A stretch of 37,770 nt of DNA from Helicobacter bilis ATCC 51630 (GTDB lineage: Bacteria > Campylobacterota > Campylobacteria > Campylobacterales > Helicobacteraceae), in NCBI RefSeq assembly GCF_000686565.1, contig NZ_JMKW01000024.1, forward strand, positions 1 to 37,770, given 5' to 3'. Positions within the stretch are counted from its first letter, which is position 1. Every line of letters starts with the position of its first letter. The notes under the pieces are model-generated. The model worked only from the letters and a program-made list of their open reading frames with translations, ran no database searches and was not told the origin of the DNA. Shown one piece after another: positions 8,319-16,919 of this stretch. A program made the translations under genes and the position numbers.

Positions 8319-8360
8319 TAGAATCTAAGTAATTCTTGTGAAATCCTAGCTTAGATTCTA
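8319..8360. terminator. Inverted repeat downstream of thiS, possible terminator
   Basis: TAGAATCTAAG at 8319-8329 is the exact reverse complement of 8350-8360, with a 20-base loop. It lies 27 bases after the thiS stop. There is no clear T-run after it, so termination is uncertain. The arms are built on the AGAATCT word that is over-abundant throughout the window. Confidence 0.35.
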
Positions 8361-8370
8361 TAATCATAAG

Positions 8371-8475
8371 ATGGTAGATAGTGATAATTTTGATGCGAAA
8401 AAATCACAAGGAGAAGTCAATAATCTTAACACATACTCAAATGCACTTGCTAATAAATTGCCATATCCTTGGTAG
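8371..8475 (+). pseudogene. 34-codon ORF in frame with the next gene, separated from it by one TAG
   Basis: ATG at 8371 opens 34 codons ending at TAG 8473-8475 (...NKLPYPW-stop). The same frame continues without another stop through SEIKVC into the ATG of the next ORF at 8494. The two could therefore be one ancestral protein of about 117 residues broken by a nonsense codon, or a short upstream peptide. The ribosome binding site at 8371 is poor (only ATAAG). I recognise no family. Confidence 0.3.
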
Positions 8476-8493
8476 TCTGAGATTAAGGTCTGT

Positions 8494-8724
8494 ATGTTTA
8501 ATCAGCACGACAAAACAAAGATTGTAAGTGGCTTTAAAGGATATATTTCAGAAAAAGAAGCAATGAGTGGAGATGAATTTTGCAATATTTTAGGAATTGA
8601 TAAAGCAAGGATTGATAGGCAAAGACACGAAGCGTGTAATAGCAATTTTGAATTTGTAATAGATGAATTATTAAAAATAGAAAGTGTTCATAATAAAATC
8701 AAGCAAAAATTACAACAACAATGA
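8494..8724 (+). CDS. Unknown 76-residue protein upstream of a DNA methyltransferase
   Basis: The product is small, charged and probably soluble, with a C-terminal helix rich in I, K and Q (IDELLKIESVHNKIKQKLQ). A short motif (IDKARIDRQRHEACNSNF) could be part of a helix-turn-helix, but this is weak. The frame ends nine bases before the methyltransferase start, so the two are likely co-transcribed. An AAGG at 8485-8488 precedes the ATG. It may be the intact end of a longer interrupted gene, since its frame is open upstream to the TAG at 8473. I cannot assign a function; a methyltransferase-linked specificity or control protein is only a guess. Confidence 0.55.
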   Translation: MFNQHDKTKIVSGFKGYISEKEAMSGDEFCNILGIDKARIDRQRHEACNSNFEFVIDELLKIESVHNKIKQKLQQQ

Positions 8725-8733
8725 AGGCATAAT

Positions 8734-9399
8734 ATGGAATCTAAAACAACATATCCGTTAAATACTAGACTTAATATTGATGGTTTAGACCTTATGGGGA
8801 GTTTAGAATCTTGCAGTGTTGATTTGTGTTTTTTTGATCCGCAGTATCGTGGGGTGCTTGATAAAATGCGTTATGGGAATGAAGGAGAGCGACAAAAGGG
8901 CAGAAGCACTCTTGTGCAGATGAGTGAAGGGCAGATTCAAAGTTTTATATGCGAGATTGATAGAGTGCTAAAGCCTAGCTGCTATTTGATGCTGTGGATT
9001 GATAAATTTCATCTATGCGAGGGGGTAAAAGCGTGGATAGAGCAAACAAGTTTGCAGGTAGTAGATCTCATCACTTGGGATAAACTCAAAATGGGTATGG
9101 GCTATCGCACAAGGCGACAGAGCGAGTATCTGCTTGTTTTGCAAAAAGCACCAGTTAGGGCTAAAAACACTTGGCGGCTTCATAATATCCGCGATGTGTG
9201 GAGTGAAAAGATTCCAAACGATAAACTAAAGATTCATCCGCATTCAAAGCCTAAAGGATTGCAGAAGGCTTTAATAGAATCTTGCACGAATAAGGGGGAT
9301 TTAGTGCTTGATCCAGCAAGTGGGAGCTTTAGCGTGTTTGAGTGTGCAAAGGATTTAGGGCGAGAGTTTATTGGCACAAATCTTAGCGCATTGCTATAA
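8734..9399 (+). CDS. Site-specific DNA methyltransferase (N4-cytosine/N6-adenine type, beta-class motif order)
   Basis: The 221-residue protein has the catalytic motif near the N terminus (FFDPQY, residues 33-38, a DPPY variant) and the AdoMet-binding motif near the C terminus (LDPASGSF, 192-199, corresponding to the FxGxG motif). That order (catalytic motif first) defines the beta class of amino-methyltransferases. Segments typical of the family surround these: [40 protein letters not shown] and [14 protein letters not shown]. It would methylate adenine N6 or cytosine N4 in DNA; the recognition sequence cannot be read off. No restriction endonuclease gene is adjacent, so it may be an orphan or phage-derived enzyme. 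AAGG with six-base spacing precedes the ATG. Confidence 0.88.
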   Translation: MESKTTYPLNTRLNIDGLDLMGSLESCSVDLCFFDPQYRGVLDKMRYGNEGERQKGRSTLVQMSEGQIQSFICEIDRVLKPSCYLMLWIDKFHLCEGVKAWIEQTSLQVVDLITWDKLKMGMGYRTRRQSEYLLVLQKAPVRAKNTWRLHNIRDVWSEKIPNDKLKIHPHSKPKGLQKALIESCTNKGDLVLDPASGSFSVFECAKDLGREFIGTNLSALL

Positions 9400-9705
9400 A
9401 TTCATTATATTCATTAATTTGAAGCAACGCACAAATAAGATTCTAACGACTAATTCACCAAAAAAAAACTTAATATTGCTTTGTGATTTGTTATTGTAAT
9501 CCAAAATATAGATTTATGAGAGCTTCTAAGTATTTTATATATTGCTATTTGTGGGATTAAAAGCTATATAACCGCTAGACCAACATATAAAATCATTATT
9601 TGTATTTATTGTGCTGGTAGCAAAAAAATGTGTTATCTGTATTTTATAGTTTTAAAAAAAGTGTAAATGAACGATTATGTTATGGATTTTTTATAAAGGA
9701 TATGT
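9400..9705. other. Intergenic region upstream of the outer membrane protein gene
   Basis: About 306 AT-rich bases without a credible gene. It includes an A9 tract (9460-9468) and shorter A-runs near 9625 and 9655. Promoter-distal A/T homopolymers can vary in length and modulate expression of surface protein genes in Helicobacter, but nothing here proves that. No hairpin stands out. Confidence 0.5.
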
Positions 9706-10362
9706 ATGAAAAAGCATCTATTGAGTGTTGTTGTTGCAAGTTGTATTTGTGTCAATATGTCATTTGCTGATAGTAAAGGGAATGGCTTTTTTCTTGGTGT
9801 TGATTTTGGTGGTTCTGTTGGAGCACTTACAAATACAGGATTAACAATTAGTGGTAACGCTGGGCAAGGCGGTGTCCCAGCTAAAGAGACAATGCAAGTT
9901 AATGCGGGTTTTGGTCTCAATCTGCGTATAGGTGGACAGAGATATTTTGATAGAGAAAATGGCATGAGATATTACCTTAGCATTGGTGGTGTTTTTGGTG
10001 CACCAAGTTATGCTTTTGGTGATTTAAAAGTGTCTGGTATTACCATGATTGGTGATATAAATATGGATTTTTTACATGATTTCACTAGCACAGAATCTCA
10101 AAGAGTTGGTATATATGTCGGCATGGGGGCTGGATATATGACTACGCTATATCCGGGCGGTAGCGCACTTACGATTCAAAACATGAATATCCCAACTTTT
10201 AGTGGTGTTACTATAGGGCTAAACTTTGGAGTTAGAACACTTGTGGCAAGACATCATCAATTTGAGTTTTCAACAAAAAGTGTCGTTACACACTCAAAAG
10301 CGACAGAAAATATCATAGGATTTCAAGTATTCTTAGGTGCGAACTATTCTTATTTATTCTAA
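9706..10362 (+). CDS. Outer membrane beta-barrel protein (Helicobacter OMP type)
   Basis: The 218-residue product has a classical Sec signal peptide (MKKHLLSVVVASCICVNMSFA, cleavage probably after residue 21 before DSKGNGFF). The mature part alternates polar and hydrophobic residues and is rich in Gly, Tyr and Phe, for example FFLGVDFGGSVGAL, MRYYLSIGGVFGAP, RVGIYVGMGAGYMTTLYPG. The final residues NYSYLF end in phenylalanine, the usual C-terminal signature for Bam-dependent insertion. About eight to ten strands would fit. A clear AAAGGA ribosome binding site precedes the ATG. Function (adhesin, porin or structural) is not evident. It converges on cheY. Confidence 0.85.
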   Translation: MKKHLLSVVVASCICVNMSFADSKGNGFFLGVDFGGSVGALTNTGLTISGNAGQGGVPAKETMQVNAGFGLNLRIGGQRYFDRENGMRYYLSIGGVFGAPSYAFGDLKVSGITMIGDINMDFLHDFTSTESQRVGIYVGMGAGYMTTLYPGGSALTIQNMNIPTFSGVTIGLNFGVRTLVARHHQFEFSTKSVVTHSKATENIIGFQVFLGANYSYLF

Positions 10363-10378
10363 TAGGATTTTACAATTC

Positions 10379-10413
10379 TCACGCTTATGTAATGTCTCTT
10401 TAGATAAGCGTGA
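10379..10413. terminator. Bidirectional terminator candidate between omp and cheY
   Basis: TCACGCTTAT at 10379-10388 pairs exactly with ATAAGCGTGA at 10404-10413 around a 15-base loop. It lies 16 bases after the outer membrane protein stop and 23 bases beyond the cheY stop, between convergent genes, which is where a shared terminator is expected. T-runs on either side are short. Confidence 0.55.
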
Positions 10414-10436
10414 ATGGGTATTAGAAAGCCAAACAA

Positions 10437-10811
10437 TTACTCGTTAATTCCTAGCACAACTTCTAGTTTTTCTTTTAAAACCTGTGGTGTAAAAGGCTTA
10501 ACAATATAGTTATTAACTCCAGCTTTTAACGCAGTTATAACCTCTGATTTTCCACCTTCAGTTGTTACCATAATAATTGGAATATCTTTATACTTTTCTT
10601 CTGCACGCACTTTTTTTACAAGCTCTAAGCCATTCATCTCTGGCATATTCCAGTCTGTAATCAAGACATTAATACCCTCAATGGTACTCATCTGATTCCA
10701 AGCTTCAACTCCATGCTCAGCCTCTAAAATATCTTCATAACCAAGTCTTTGAAGAGTGTTTTTAATAATCCGTCTCATCGTAGAACTATCATCAACTACA
10801 AGCAATTTCAA
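10437..10811 (-). CDS. cheY: Chemotaxis response regulator CheY
   Basis: This single-domain receiver is phosphorylated by CheAY and binds the flagellar switch. The 124-residue protein has the acidic pair D7-D8 (VVDDSSTMRR), the phospho-acceptor D53 (ITDWNMPEMNGLE), the switch threonine (MVTTEGG, about T83/T84) and K105 (IVKPFTP). The start codon is TTG at 10811, with AAGGAG six bases upstream; an ATG alternative is not available at the expected position. It has its own promoter candidate, and converges on the outer membrane protein gene. Confidence 0.96.
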   Translation of the reverse strand: MKLLVVDDSSTMRRIIKNTLQRLGYEDILEAEHGVEAWNQMSTIEGINVLITDWNMPEMNGLELVKKVRAEEKYKDIPIIMVTTEGGKSEVITALKAGVNNYIVKPFTPQVLKEKLEVVLGINE

Positions 10812-10850
10812 TGTTTGCTCCTTATAAATTAATTAAATCTTCATCGGTGT

Positions 10851-10856
10851 ATTATA
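10851..10856 (-). promoter_or_regulatory. -10 box (TATAAT) of cheY
   Basis: On the minus strand TATAAT (10856 to 10851) is preceded by GT and lies 39 bases before the cheY TTG start. A perfect hexamer in the 66-base gap between hisA and cheY supports a separate cheY promoter. Confidence 0.55.
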
Positions 10857-10877
10857 ACATACTTTTAATAACCAAGA

Positions 10878-11579
10878 TTAAAATTTTACATTTTTAAAAT
10901 CAAGCTTACCTTCATAAAATGCCTTTCCTATGATTACACCGCCAACTTTTGGGTAATTATGCAACATATCTAAATCTTTCTGTCCAGAAAAACCACCACT
11001 TGCGATGGTAAAAATGCCACTAATTTCCGCAATCTTTTCGGTCAAAGCAAAATTAATACCAGAAAGCATACCATCTTGTTGAATGTCCGTGCAAACTATT
11101 GCCTGCACACTACTGCCTTTTAGTTTCGCGGCAAAATCAATTGCTTTTATTTCACTCACATTTACCCAACCATGAGTAGCAATATTGCCATCTTTAGAAT
11201 CTATGCTTAAAGCAATTGGATATTTTTCTGCCATTAATATAGTCCAGTTTAGATTCTGCAGGGCGATAGAGCCTAAAATCGTGCGACATACACCAGCATT
11301 TAGGTAATTTTTTATAGTGTCTTCAGTGCGAATTCCACCGCCAACTTGTATTTGCAGGTTAGTTTCAGTTGCAATATTTTCTATGACACTAAGATTTTTT
11401 GGACTTCCCTCAAATGCACCATCTAAATCCACTATATGAAGCCATTTTGCACCGCAATCTTCAAAATATTTCGCAAAATCAAGGGCATTACCATACTCTT
11501 TAGCACTTTTTTTCTCACCCTTTGTTAAACGCACAGCCTTTCCGCCTAACAAATCTATTGCAGGAAATAAAATTGCCAT
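10878..11579 (-). CDS. hisA: Phosphoribosyl-AICAR isomerase HisA
   Basis: HisA catalyses the Amadori isomerisation of ProFAR to PRFAR in histidine biosynthesis. The 233-residue (beta/alpha)8-barrel shows MAILFPAIDLLGGKAVRL with the first catalytic aspartate at residue 8, WLHIVDLDGAFEG, IQVGGGIRTEDTIKNYL, IVCTDIQQDGML with the second catalytic aspartate, and the phosphate loops near IASGGFSGQKDL. Length is normal. It starts 17 bases after the fliH stop, so it is probably the last gene of the hisC-fliF-fliG-fliH-hisA run. AGGATAAAAATC precedes the ATG. Confidence 0.96.
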   Translation of the reverse strand: MAILFPAIDLLGGKAVRLTKGEKKSAKEYGNALDFAKYFEDCGAKWLHIVDLDGAFEGSPKNLSVIENIATETNLQIQVGGGIRTEDTIKNYLNAGVCRTILGSIALQNLNWTILMAEKYPIALSIDSKDGNIATHGWVNVSEIKAIDFAAKLKGSSVQAIVCTDIQQDGMLSGINFALTEKIAEISGIFTIASGGFSGQKDLDMLHNYPKVGGVIIGKAFYEGKLDFKNVKF

Positions 11580-11596
11580 GATTTTTATCCTAGATT

Positions 11597-12391
11597 CTAA
11601 TCATTTAAATTATCCAACACTGACTGCTTCAGCATCTTATAGCGAGACATTACATTTCCATCGAGATTACCAAGATTTGATGAGATAACAACGCCACCGC
11701 GAGAAATGGCATTATCCGCTTCAATCTGTATTTTTTCTTTATCTTTTAGATTTTCCTTCAAATACACATAATCAATAGGATTGACCTTAATACCAATTTG
11801 TGTTGCTTCCATAATATTTGATAGTAAAGATCTTGTAAGTTCCAAAGCAACCCGCTGTGAATTTTCCTCAATTTCTTTTACTATAACTTCTTTTGCCATA
11901 TCAATAGCAATAGAACTTAACTCTTTTTCAAGGGCTTCAAGATGGATTTGTGATTGTTTTAGTGTATTTTCTAAAGTGATCAATGATTGCACTATCTTTT
12001 CACGCTCTGCTTGTATCTCTGCTTCCATTGCTTGTTTTGCTTCATTTTTTCCCTCTTCAAATCCCCTTTTATATGACTCATCACTTGTTTTTTCAAGTGT
12101 TTCTTGCATGCTTACTTGATTTTTTTCAAACTGCATTTCAAGCTTTGCAAGATTCCCGGATAACTCATCACTTTTATGCAATAGCTTTTCGATTAATTCC
12201 TTTTCTAAAGAGTTCATAGTCGGCGGACGATATGCATTCACTTGCTCTACATTTTGCTCATCGGTTGTATTTTCGGTGGAATCTGTATTTGTCTGAATCT
12301 CTAAAGGCACAATAGCTTTAAATTCATATTTATTGATTGAGTGATCGCCTTTTTGTTCATCTTGTATGAGATTGTGATTACGAGATAACAT
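11597..12391 (-). CDS. fliH: Flagellar export ATPase regulator FliH
   Basis: FliH binds the FliI ATPase and brings it to the flagellar type III export gate. The 264-residue product has an unstructured acidic N-terminal part (about 1-60), a long coiled coil (about 60-170, with KLEMQFEKNQVSMQETLEK and an E-rich AEIQAEREKIVQSLITLE stretch) and a C-terminal globular part with AIDMAKEVIVKEIEENSQRV that matches the FliH/V-ATPase-E-like domain. It overlaps the end of fliG by 14 bases. GGAG lies nine bases before the ATG. Identification rests on the position next to fliG and the coiled-coil plus C-domain pattern, both as expected for Campylobacterota. Confidence 0.88.
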   Translation of the reverse strand: MLSRNHNLIQDEQKGDHSINKYEFKAIVPLEIQTNTDSTENTTDEQNVEQVNAYRPPTMNSLEKELIEKLLHKSDELSGNLAKLEMQFEKNQVSMQETLEKTSDESYKRGFEEGKNEAKQAMEAEIQAEREKIVQSLITLENTLKQSQIHLEALEKELSSIAIDMAKEVIVKEIEENSQRVALELTRSLLSNIMEATQIGIKVNPIDYVYLKENLKDKEKIQIEADNAISRGGVVISSNLGNLDGNVMSRYKMLKQSVLDNLND

Positions 12392-13409
12392 CGTCTTGTT
12401 CTCCTAATTGTATTAAGCCTTGTTCTGATAGATTTTGAACTATCTCAATAATCTTTCTTTGTGCCGCTTCTATATCACGCACTTTAACCGCACCTAAAAA
12501 CTGAATCTCTTCAGCAAACTGCTCACTTGCTCTCGAACTCATATTACTCATAAACTTCTGCTTCAATTCATCAGCACTTGATTTCAACGCCAATGCTAAA
12601 TCCTTCTTATCTGCAACTTTTAGAATCTCAATGATAGCGGACTTATCAAGCTTAATCATATCTTCAAAAGTAAACATCATTTCTTTAATCTCATTAGCAA
12701 GCTGTTCGTCTCTTTGCTCTATCTGTGCCAATGTAGCCTTTGCGGTTTTCTGTCCCATGCGGTTAAACATTTCAGCAACAGCACGAGGACCACCAACTTC
12801 GACTTTATAGCTTGTAAGAGATTCTACTTGTTGCTCTAGCACCGCTGAAACTCTTTTTACAACAGAAGGTGAAATATCCCCTAAGTTTGCCATACGGATA
12901 GAAATTTCCGCACACAGCTCATCTGTAAAAAAGCCCAAAGTTTCTGCTGCACCACCAGAATCCATATGTGCTAGAATTAGGGCTATTGTCTGCGGGTGCT
13001 CATTTACAATAAAGTCTGCAAGTTGTTGCGGCTTTACCTTATCCAAATAACCAAAATTCTTGGTAGATTGCATAGTTTTTGCAAGTTTATCAAGCACTCT
13101 CTTTGCAATATCTGGTCCAAGTGTTTTAATCAGCAATTCTCTTGCATAATCAACACCGCCAGAATTAATATATTGATTAGACTGCAATATAGTGTAAAAC
13201 TCTTCCAATACAGCAGCACCCACAGCCTTGTCTGTGCCACCTAATTGCATGATATGCTTACTGATTTCAGTAATCGATTCTATATCTAAATGATGGAATA
13301 CTTCACTTGTGATTTCTTCACCAACTTGAATGAGTAGAATCGCTACCTTTTCGGACATAGAGAGTTCATCATATTGTGCTCTTTGCTTTGGAGTTAAGGT
13401 CATTGCCAT
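12378..13409 (-). CDS. fliG: Flagellar motor switch protein FliG
   Basis: FliG forms the rotor ring that interacts with the MotA stator and transmits torque. The 343-residue protein has the expected three parts. The N-terminal FliF-binding domain contains EKVAILLIQVGEEITSEVFHHL. The middle domain contains the EHPQTIALILAHM motif (about residues 139-151, EHPQ signature). The C-terminal domain contains the torque helix region DKSAIIEILKVADKKDLALALK with alternating charges, followed by RDIEAAQRKIIEIVQNL. AAGGGGCAAAA precedes the ATG at 13409. It lies nine bases after fliF and overlaps fliH. Confidence 0.97.
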   Translation of the reverse strand: MAMTLTPKQRAQYDELSMSEKVAILLIQVGEEITSEVFHHLDIESITEISKHIMQLGGTDKAVGAAVLEEFYTILQSNQYINSGGVDYARELLIKTLGPDIAKRVLDKLAKTMQSTKNFGYLDKVKPQQLADFIVNEHPQTIALILAHMDSGGAAETLGFFTDELCAEISIRMANLGDISPSVVKRVSAVLEQQVESLTSYKVEVGGPRAVAEMFNRMGQKTAKATLAQIEQRDEQLANEIKEMMFTFEDMIKLDKSAIIEILKVADKKDLALALKSSADELKQKFMSNMSSRASEQFAEEIQFLGAVKVRDIEAAQRKIIEIVQNLSEQGLIQLGEQDDVIS

Positions 13410-13418
13410 TTTTGCCCC

Positions 13419-15110
13419 TTATTTCATTTCGATTTCATCGCGTATGAGTGCTTGGAATAAACCTGCTATCTCATCTGGTTTCGTTCTCACTGCTTCTTTG
13501 ATTTTCTCTAACAACACATCATATTTTACAGCATCTTCATTGAATCCACCGCCAATACCAAGCTGTTCTTCCACTCTTTTACGCATTTCATTCGCCCTAT
13601 TTAGCGTATCATCATCATCATCAAAGTCAAATAGCGGTTGTTTCTCTGTCTCCTCTTCTTCATGCACTTCAAGCATACGCTCCGCAAATGGTGCAATAAC
13701 CTTTTTATAGAAGAAGAATAGCACGATAACAACAAGCACATATCGTAGTAACGGCATAAATGGACCGAGATATTTTTCAACCGCTTGGGCTACTTTTTCA
13801 AAGTTTGTTAATGGTGGTGTGCCAGAACCAATAGCATTAAGCTGTCCAGCAATAACACTTACAATATCATTACGATTTTCATCATAACCTGAACTTGCTT
13901 CGACAATTTTTTTAATCTCTGCAAGCTCTTCTGGGCTTCTTGGGGTATATTTCATCGTAATAAAGCCCGTTTCTTCATTTGTCTCTTCAGTATAAGTCCC
14001 ATCAATCACAACACCAACAGTCATGCGTTTAAGTTGCGGGGTTTGCAATCGCATAGTCGTTGTCTTTTTATCGGGCATATAGTTTTTAACAAACTGACTT
14101 TCTCTATACTCTTCTCTATTATTGGAATCTAAGTCTTTAACTTCAGCAATGTTATTAATAACACCCGGGACGCCACCCGGATCTTTTGGTGCAAGTCCCT
14201 TTCTCTCTATCTCTTTACCCGACTCACTTGCAACAGCAGATTCTTTGCTATATATTTCCTCCGTGCTTTCTTGCTTACCAAAATCATAATCTAGATTCAC
14301 ACTCACAGTCATTCTGTCTGTGCCACCAGCAAGCCTGCTTAATGATTGTCTAATCTTATTTGCAATCTCTTGTTCTGCCTGCACCTTATAAGCAAAGTTT
14401 TTAAATGCTTGTTCGTTTTCAATGGTTGCTTCATCGCGTTTATTTAGTGGATTACCATATTGATCCACCATGATAACATTTTCTGGTTTAAGTCCATTGA
14501 ATGAATTTGCAATAAGGTTTTGAATACCAAAGATTTGATTCTGTGTGAGTGTCATGCCATCTCTAAGCGTTAATGCTACACTTGCACTAGGCACTGCACG
14601 AGTTTTTACAAACACATCATCTTTTGGTTCTGCAATCTCAACTCTTGCATCTTGTATGGGGGCTAATGCCATTAATGTCTTTTCTAATTGTCCCTTAATT
14701 GCACGCAGTTTTTTAACATCAAATTCACTCTGTGTTGCACCAAAGCTATTTTCATTAAAAATATCATAATCAACCCTGCCTTTTATAATGCCCTGTGCGG
14801 CAAGCTCATTACGCAAAACAAAGACTTGGTCTTGTGGCACTGCAATAGTGTTGTCATTAATCATTTTATAGGGGATATTTTGCTGCTTAAGATAGCTTAT
14901 CGCAGACCCTGCATCTGCTGGATTCTCAGCTGAAAAGAGAATCCCAAAACCATCGACGCTATCCCCTTTCTTTGAACCTAAAGAGGATACAATGAGATAT
15001 GATAAAAAAGCAACAAAAACAACAACAGTTACAAGAATAACAATTTGTTGTTTTCGATTTAATTTTTTAATTAAATTTTGTAACTGCGTAAATATCGCTT
15101 TAAAATCCAA
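13419..15110 (-). CDS. fliF: Flagellar MS-ring protein FliF
   Basis: FliF builds the membrane/supramembrane ring, the base on which the flagellar motor assembles. The 563-residue protein has a first membrane helix (about 24-45, VILVTVVVFVAFLSYLIVSSL), a periplasmic region with the ring-building motifs (SAENPADAGSAISYLKQQNIPY and ALAPIQDARVEIAEP), a central segment with the EGIERKGLAPKDPGG-like linker, and a second helix (about 450-470, MPLLRYVLVVIVLFFFYKKV). The C-terminal cytoplasmic FliG-binding tail is acidic (FDFDDDDDTLNRANEMRKR). The start is TTG at 15110 with AAGGTGAG upstream. It follows hisC by 21 bases. Confidence 0.97.
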   Translation of the reverse strand: MDFKAIFTQLQNLIKKLNRKQQIVILVTVVVFVAFLSYLIVSSLGSKKGDSVDGFGILFSAENPADAGSAISYLKQQNIPYKMINDNTIAVPQDQVFVLRNELAAQGIIKGRVDYDIFNENSFGATQSEFDVKKLRAIKGQLEKTLMALAPIQDARVEIAEPKDDVFVKTRAVPSASVALTLRDGMTLTQNQIFGIQNLIANSFNGLKPENVIMVDQYGNPLNKRDEATIENEQAFKNFAYKVQAEQEIANKIRQSLSRLAGGTDRMTVSVNLDYDFGKQESTEEIYSKESAVASESGKEIERKGLAPKDPGGVPGVINNIAEVKDLDSNNREEYRESQFVKNYMPDKKTTTMRLQTPQLKRMTVGVVIDGTYTEETNEETGFITMKYTPRSPEELAEIKKIVEASSGYDENRNDIVSVIAGQLNAIGSGTPPLTNFEKVAQAVEKYLGPFMPLLRYVLVVIVLFFFYKKVIAPFAERMLEVHEEEETEKQPLFDFDDDDDTLNRANEMRKRVEEQLGIGGGFNEDAVKYDVLLEKIKEAVRTKPDEIAGLFQALIRDEIEMK

Positions 15111-15131
15111 AACTCACCTTCCTTAAAATAT

Positions 15132-16232
15132 TTATAAATCTTGTAGTATATCTGTTAATTTTTGTATGACAATGTCATTTTGCTGTGGGATTCCAATCGT
15201 AATTCGCATAGCATTAAGTCCATAACTTGCCAAATCTCGCACAACAATTCCTTGCCGTAATAATAAATTGCTTATTTTAGTAGAATTTAACTTATTATGC
15301 AATATAAAAGTAACAAAATTTGCATAAGATTCCAAAATATCAATCTCATATTGCTTTGCAAATTGCTTATATTTTTCCATTTCACTAAAATTATTTGTAA
15401 CAGAATCTAGCAAAAACTCTTCATCAAAAAGACTAGCACTAGCGGCTTTAAGGCTTAAAGTCGTGATATTAAAAGGCGGTCTTATCTTATTTAATGTGTC
15501 AATTATAGTCTTGTTTGCGATACCATATCCAACACGCATACCACCTAATCCATATATTTTAGAAAAAGTCCCCAGATAAATTACATTCGGAAAATCTATA
15601 ATATCCTTCGGGCTAATCGCATAATTAGAATCTTTATACGCACAATACTCCATATATGCACAATCTAGGACTACAAGACTCTCTCTATCAATTTTTTTTA
15701 AAAAATCAATCACTTGAGATTTAGGCAACGCTTCTCCAAGCGGATTATTTGGCGTACATAGAAAGATTATGCTAGGCTTATGTGCTTCATAATATTGCAA
15801 CATAGAATCTAGATTATGAAAAAAATCAGGTGTGCGTAAAATAGTAGCATTGCAATGCTTTGCATAGATAGCATACATTGCAAAAGTCGTTTTTGCCATA
15901 AGCACCTTAGTATTTTTATCACAAATTGCATGTATGCAAAACTCAATTATTTGGTCGCTACCACTACCAATAATGATTTGATTGCTTTCTATATCATATT
16001 TTTTTGCTAGAGATTCTTTAAGCTCATAGTAAGAATCATCGGGATATATATATGCATTACACGCATTCTCAAGGATTGCTTCCTTTGCAAGCGGCGATGT
16101 GCCTAGCGGATTTTCATTGCTACCAAGCTTAATAATATTTTGTGGCTCAATATTGTAATCACGCATAACAAGCTCTAGTGGTTTTCCAACTTCATAAGTA
16201 GGCAAAACAGAGATATGCTGGTGAAATTTCAT
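15132..16232 (-). CDS. hisC: Histidinol-phosphate aminotransferase HisC
   Basis: HisC is a pyridoxal-phosphate enzyme that transfers an amino group to imidazole-acetol phosphate in histidine biosynthesis. The 366-residue protein is a fold-type I aminotransferase. It has LGSNENPLGTSP near residue 36, FLCTPNNPLGEAL (about 157-169), DCAYMEYC (about 190), the PLP lysine K225 in GTFSKIYGLGGMRVGYG, and a C-terminal arginine segment MRITIGIPQQN. AAGGAAATATT precedes the ATG. It heads the run into fliF. A second, exported HisC-like protein is encoded at 28666-29835, but this one has the features of the biosynthetic enzyme and lies in a cluster with hisA. Confidence 0.94.
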   Translation of the reverse strand: MKFHQHISVLPTYEVGKPLELVMRDYNIEPQNIIKLGSNENPLGTSPLAKEAILENACNAYIYPDDSYYELKESLAKKYDIESNQIIIGSGSDQIIEFCIHAICDKNTKVLMAKTTFAMYAIYAKHCNATILRTPDFFHNLDSMLQYYEAHKPSIIFLCTPNNPLGEALPKSQVIDFLKKIDRESLVVLDCAYMEYCAYKDSNYAISPKDIIDFPNVIYLGTFSKIYGLGGMRVGYGIANKTIIDTLNKIRPPFNITTLSLKAASASLFDEEFLLDSVTNNFSEMEKYKQFAKQYEIDILESYANFVTFILHNKLNSTKISNLLLRQGIVVRDLASYGLNAMRITIGIPQQNDIVIQKLTDILQDL

Positions 16233-16395
16233 AATATTTCCTTATAAATCGCTCTGGCATAATCACTAACAAGGTCTCATTGCTTATTGTAACCTTAAAA
16301 ACGAAATTGTAGCATAAAGATTGCGAATTTATATTTTTATGTTACTATTTTACAGAGTTTTTACTTTGAAAATAGACATTATTGTGGTGGTGATT

Positions 16396-16623
16396 ATGAC
16401 TTTGCTTGATATGCAACATAATGAAACATATAGGATAAAATCTGTATGTAATATGCAGAATCTACTCGCACAAAGACTGCATTCTCTAGGTATTTATGAA
16501 GGGGCTTCTGTGCGACTTGGATATGTCTCAATGTGGCAACACACTTATAGTGTATATGTGAATGGCACACAAGTGGCACTGCGAAAGAGTGAAGCGGAAT
16601 TAATTGAAATTGAAAAAATATAA
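16396..16623 (+). CDS. FeoA-domain protein
   Basis: FeoA domains are SH3-like modules that assist the FeoB ferrous iron transporter or occur in iron-dependent regulators. The 75-residue product shows a FeoA pattern: MTLLDMQHNETYRIKSV, then the LAQRLHSLGIYEGASVRLGY core (R-L-x-x-x-G-I-x-x-G) and a final VNGTQVALRKSEAELIEIE strand pair. An ATG at 16321 in the same frame would add a hydrophobic 25-residue extension, but the FeoA homology starts at the ATG at 16396, which I prefer. No feoB is in the window. Convergent genes follow, after the zinc-ribbon gene. Confidence 0.75.
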   Translation: MTLLDMQHNETYRIKSVCNMQNLLAQRLHSLGIYEGASVRLGYVSMWQHTYSVYVNGTQVALRKSEAELIEIEKI

Positions 16624-16712
16624 AATTATTTAATTCATATTGAATACCATATAAAATGAAACTAGAATCACTTGTCAAATACTCTATCAAAATAACTTTC
16701 TGGAGCATTATT

Positions 16713-16919
16713 ATGATACAACCAAAACCTGTATTTTATGTATGTAAAAAATGCGGATATATGAAATACCATCAAGCAAAAAGTGATTGCATTGGTGCTG
16801 AAGATATTGCGGCTATAATTTGTCCTAAATGTAACGCATTAATGAAAACTCATAGCAATATGTTAAGTGCGGGATTAGATTCTATATTTACAATTACGAA
16901 GAAAGCTTTTGGTAAATAA
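16713..16919 (+). CDS. Small zinc-ribbon protein of unknown function
   Basis: The 68-residue product has two CxxC-type knuckles, C11-x-x-C14 (VCKKCGY) and C37-x-x-C40 (ICPKCNA), with an extra C26, the pattern of a zinc ribbon. The chosen ATG at 16713 has GGAG at a seven-base spacing; a longer frame from 16656 has no such site and adds a sequence without cysteines. It follows the FeoA-domain gene by 89 bases on the same strand, which hints at a metal-related role but proves nothing. It may bind RNA or act as a small metal-binding accessory protein. Confidence 0.7.
   Translation: MIQPKPVFYVCKKCGYMKYHQAKSDCIGAEDIAAIICPKCNALMKTHSNMLSAGLDSIFTITKKAFGK

Noticed and set aside
8319-8360. Riboswitch (TPP) near thiS
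   Set aside because: The hairpin is downstream of thiS, and no TPP-riboswitch core sequence (CUGAGA ... ACCUGAUCUGG type) is seen upstream.
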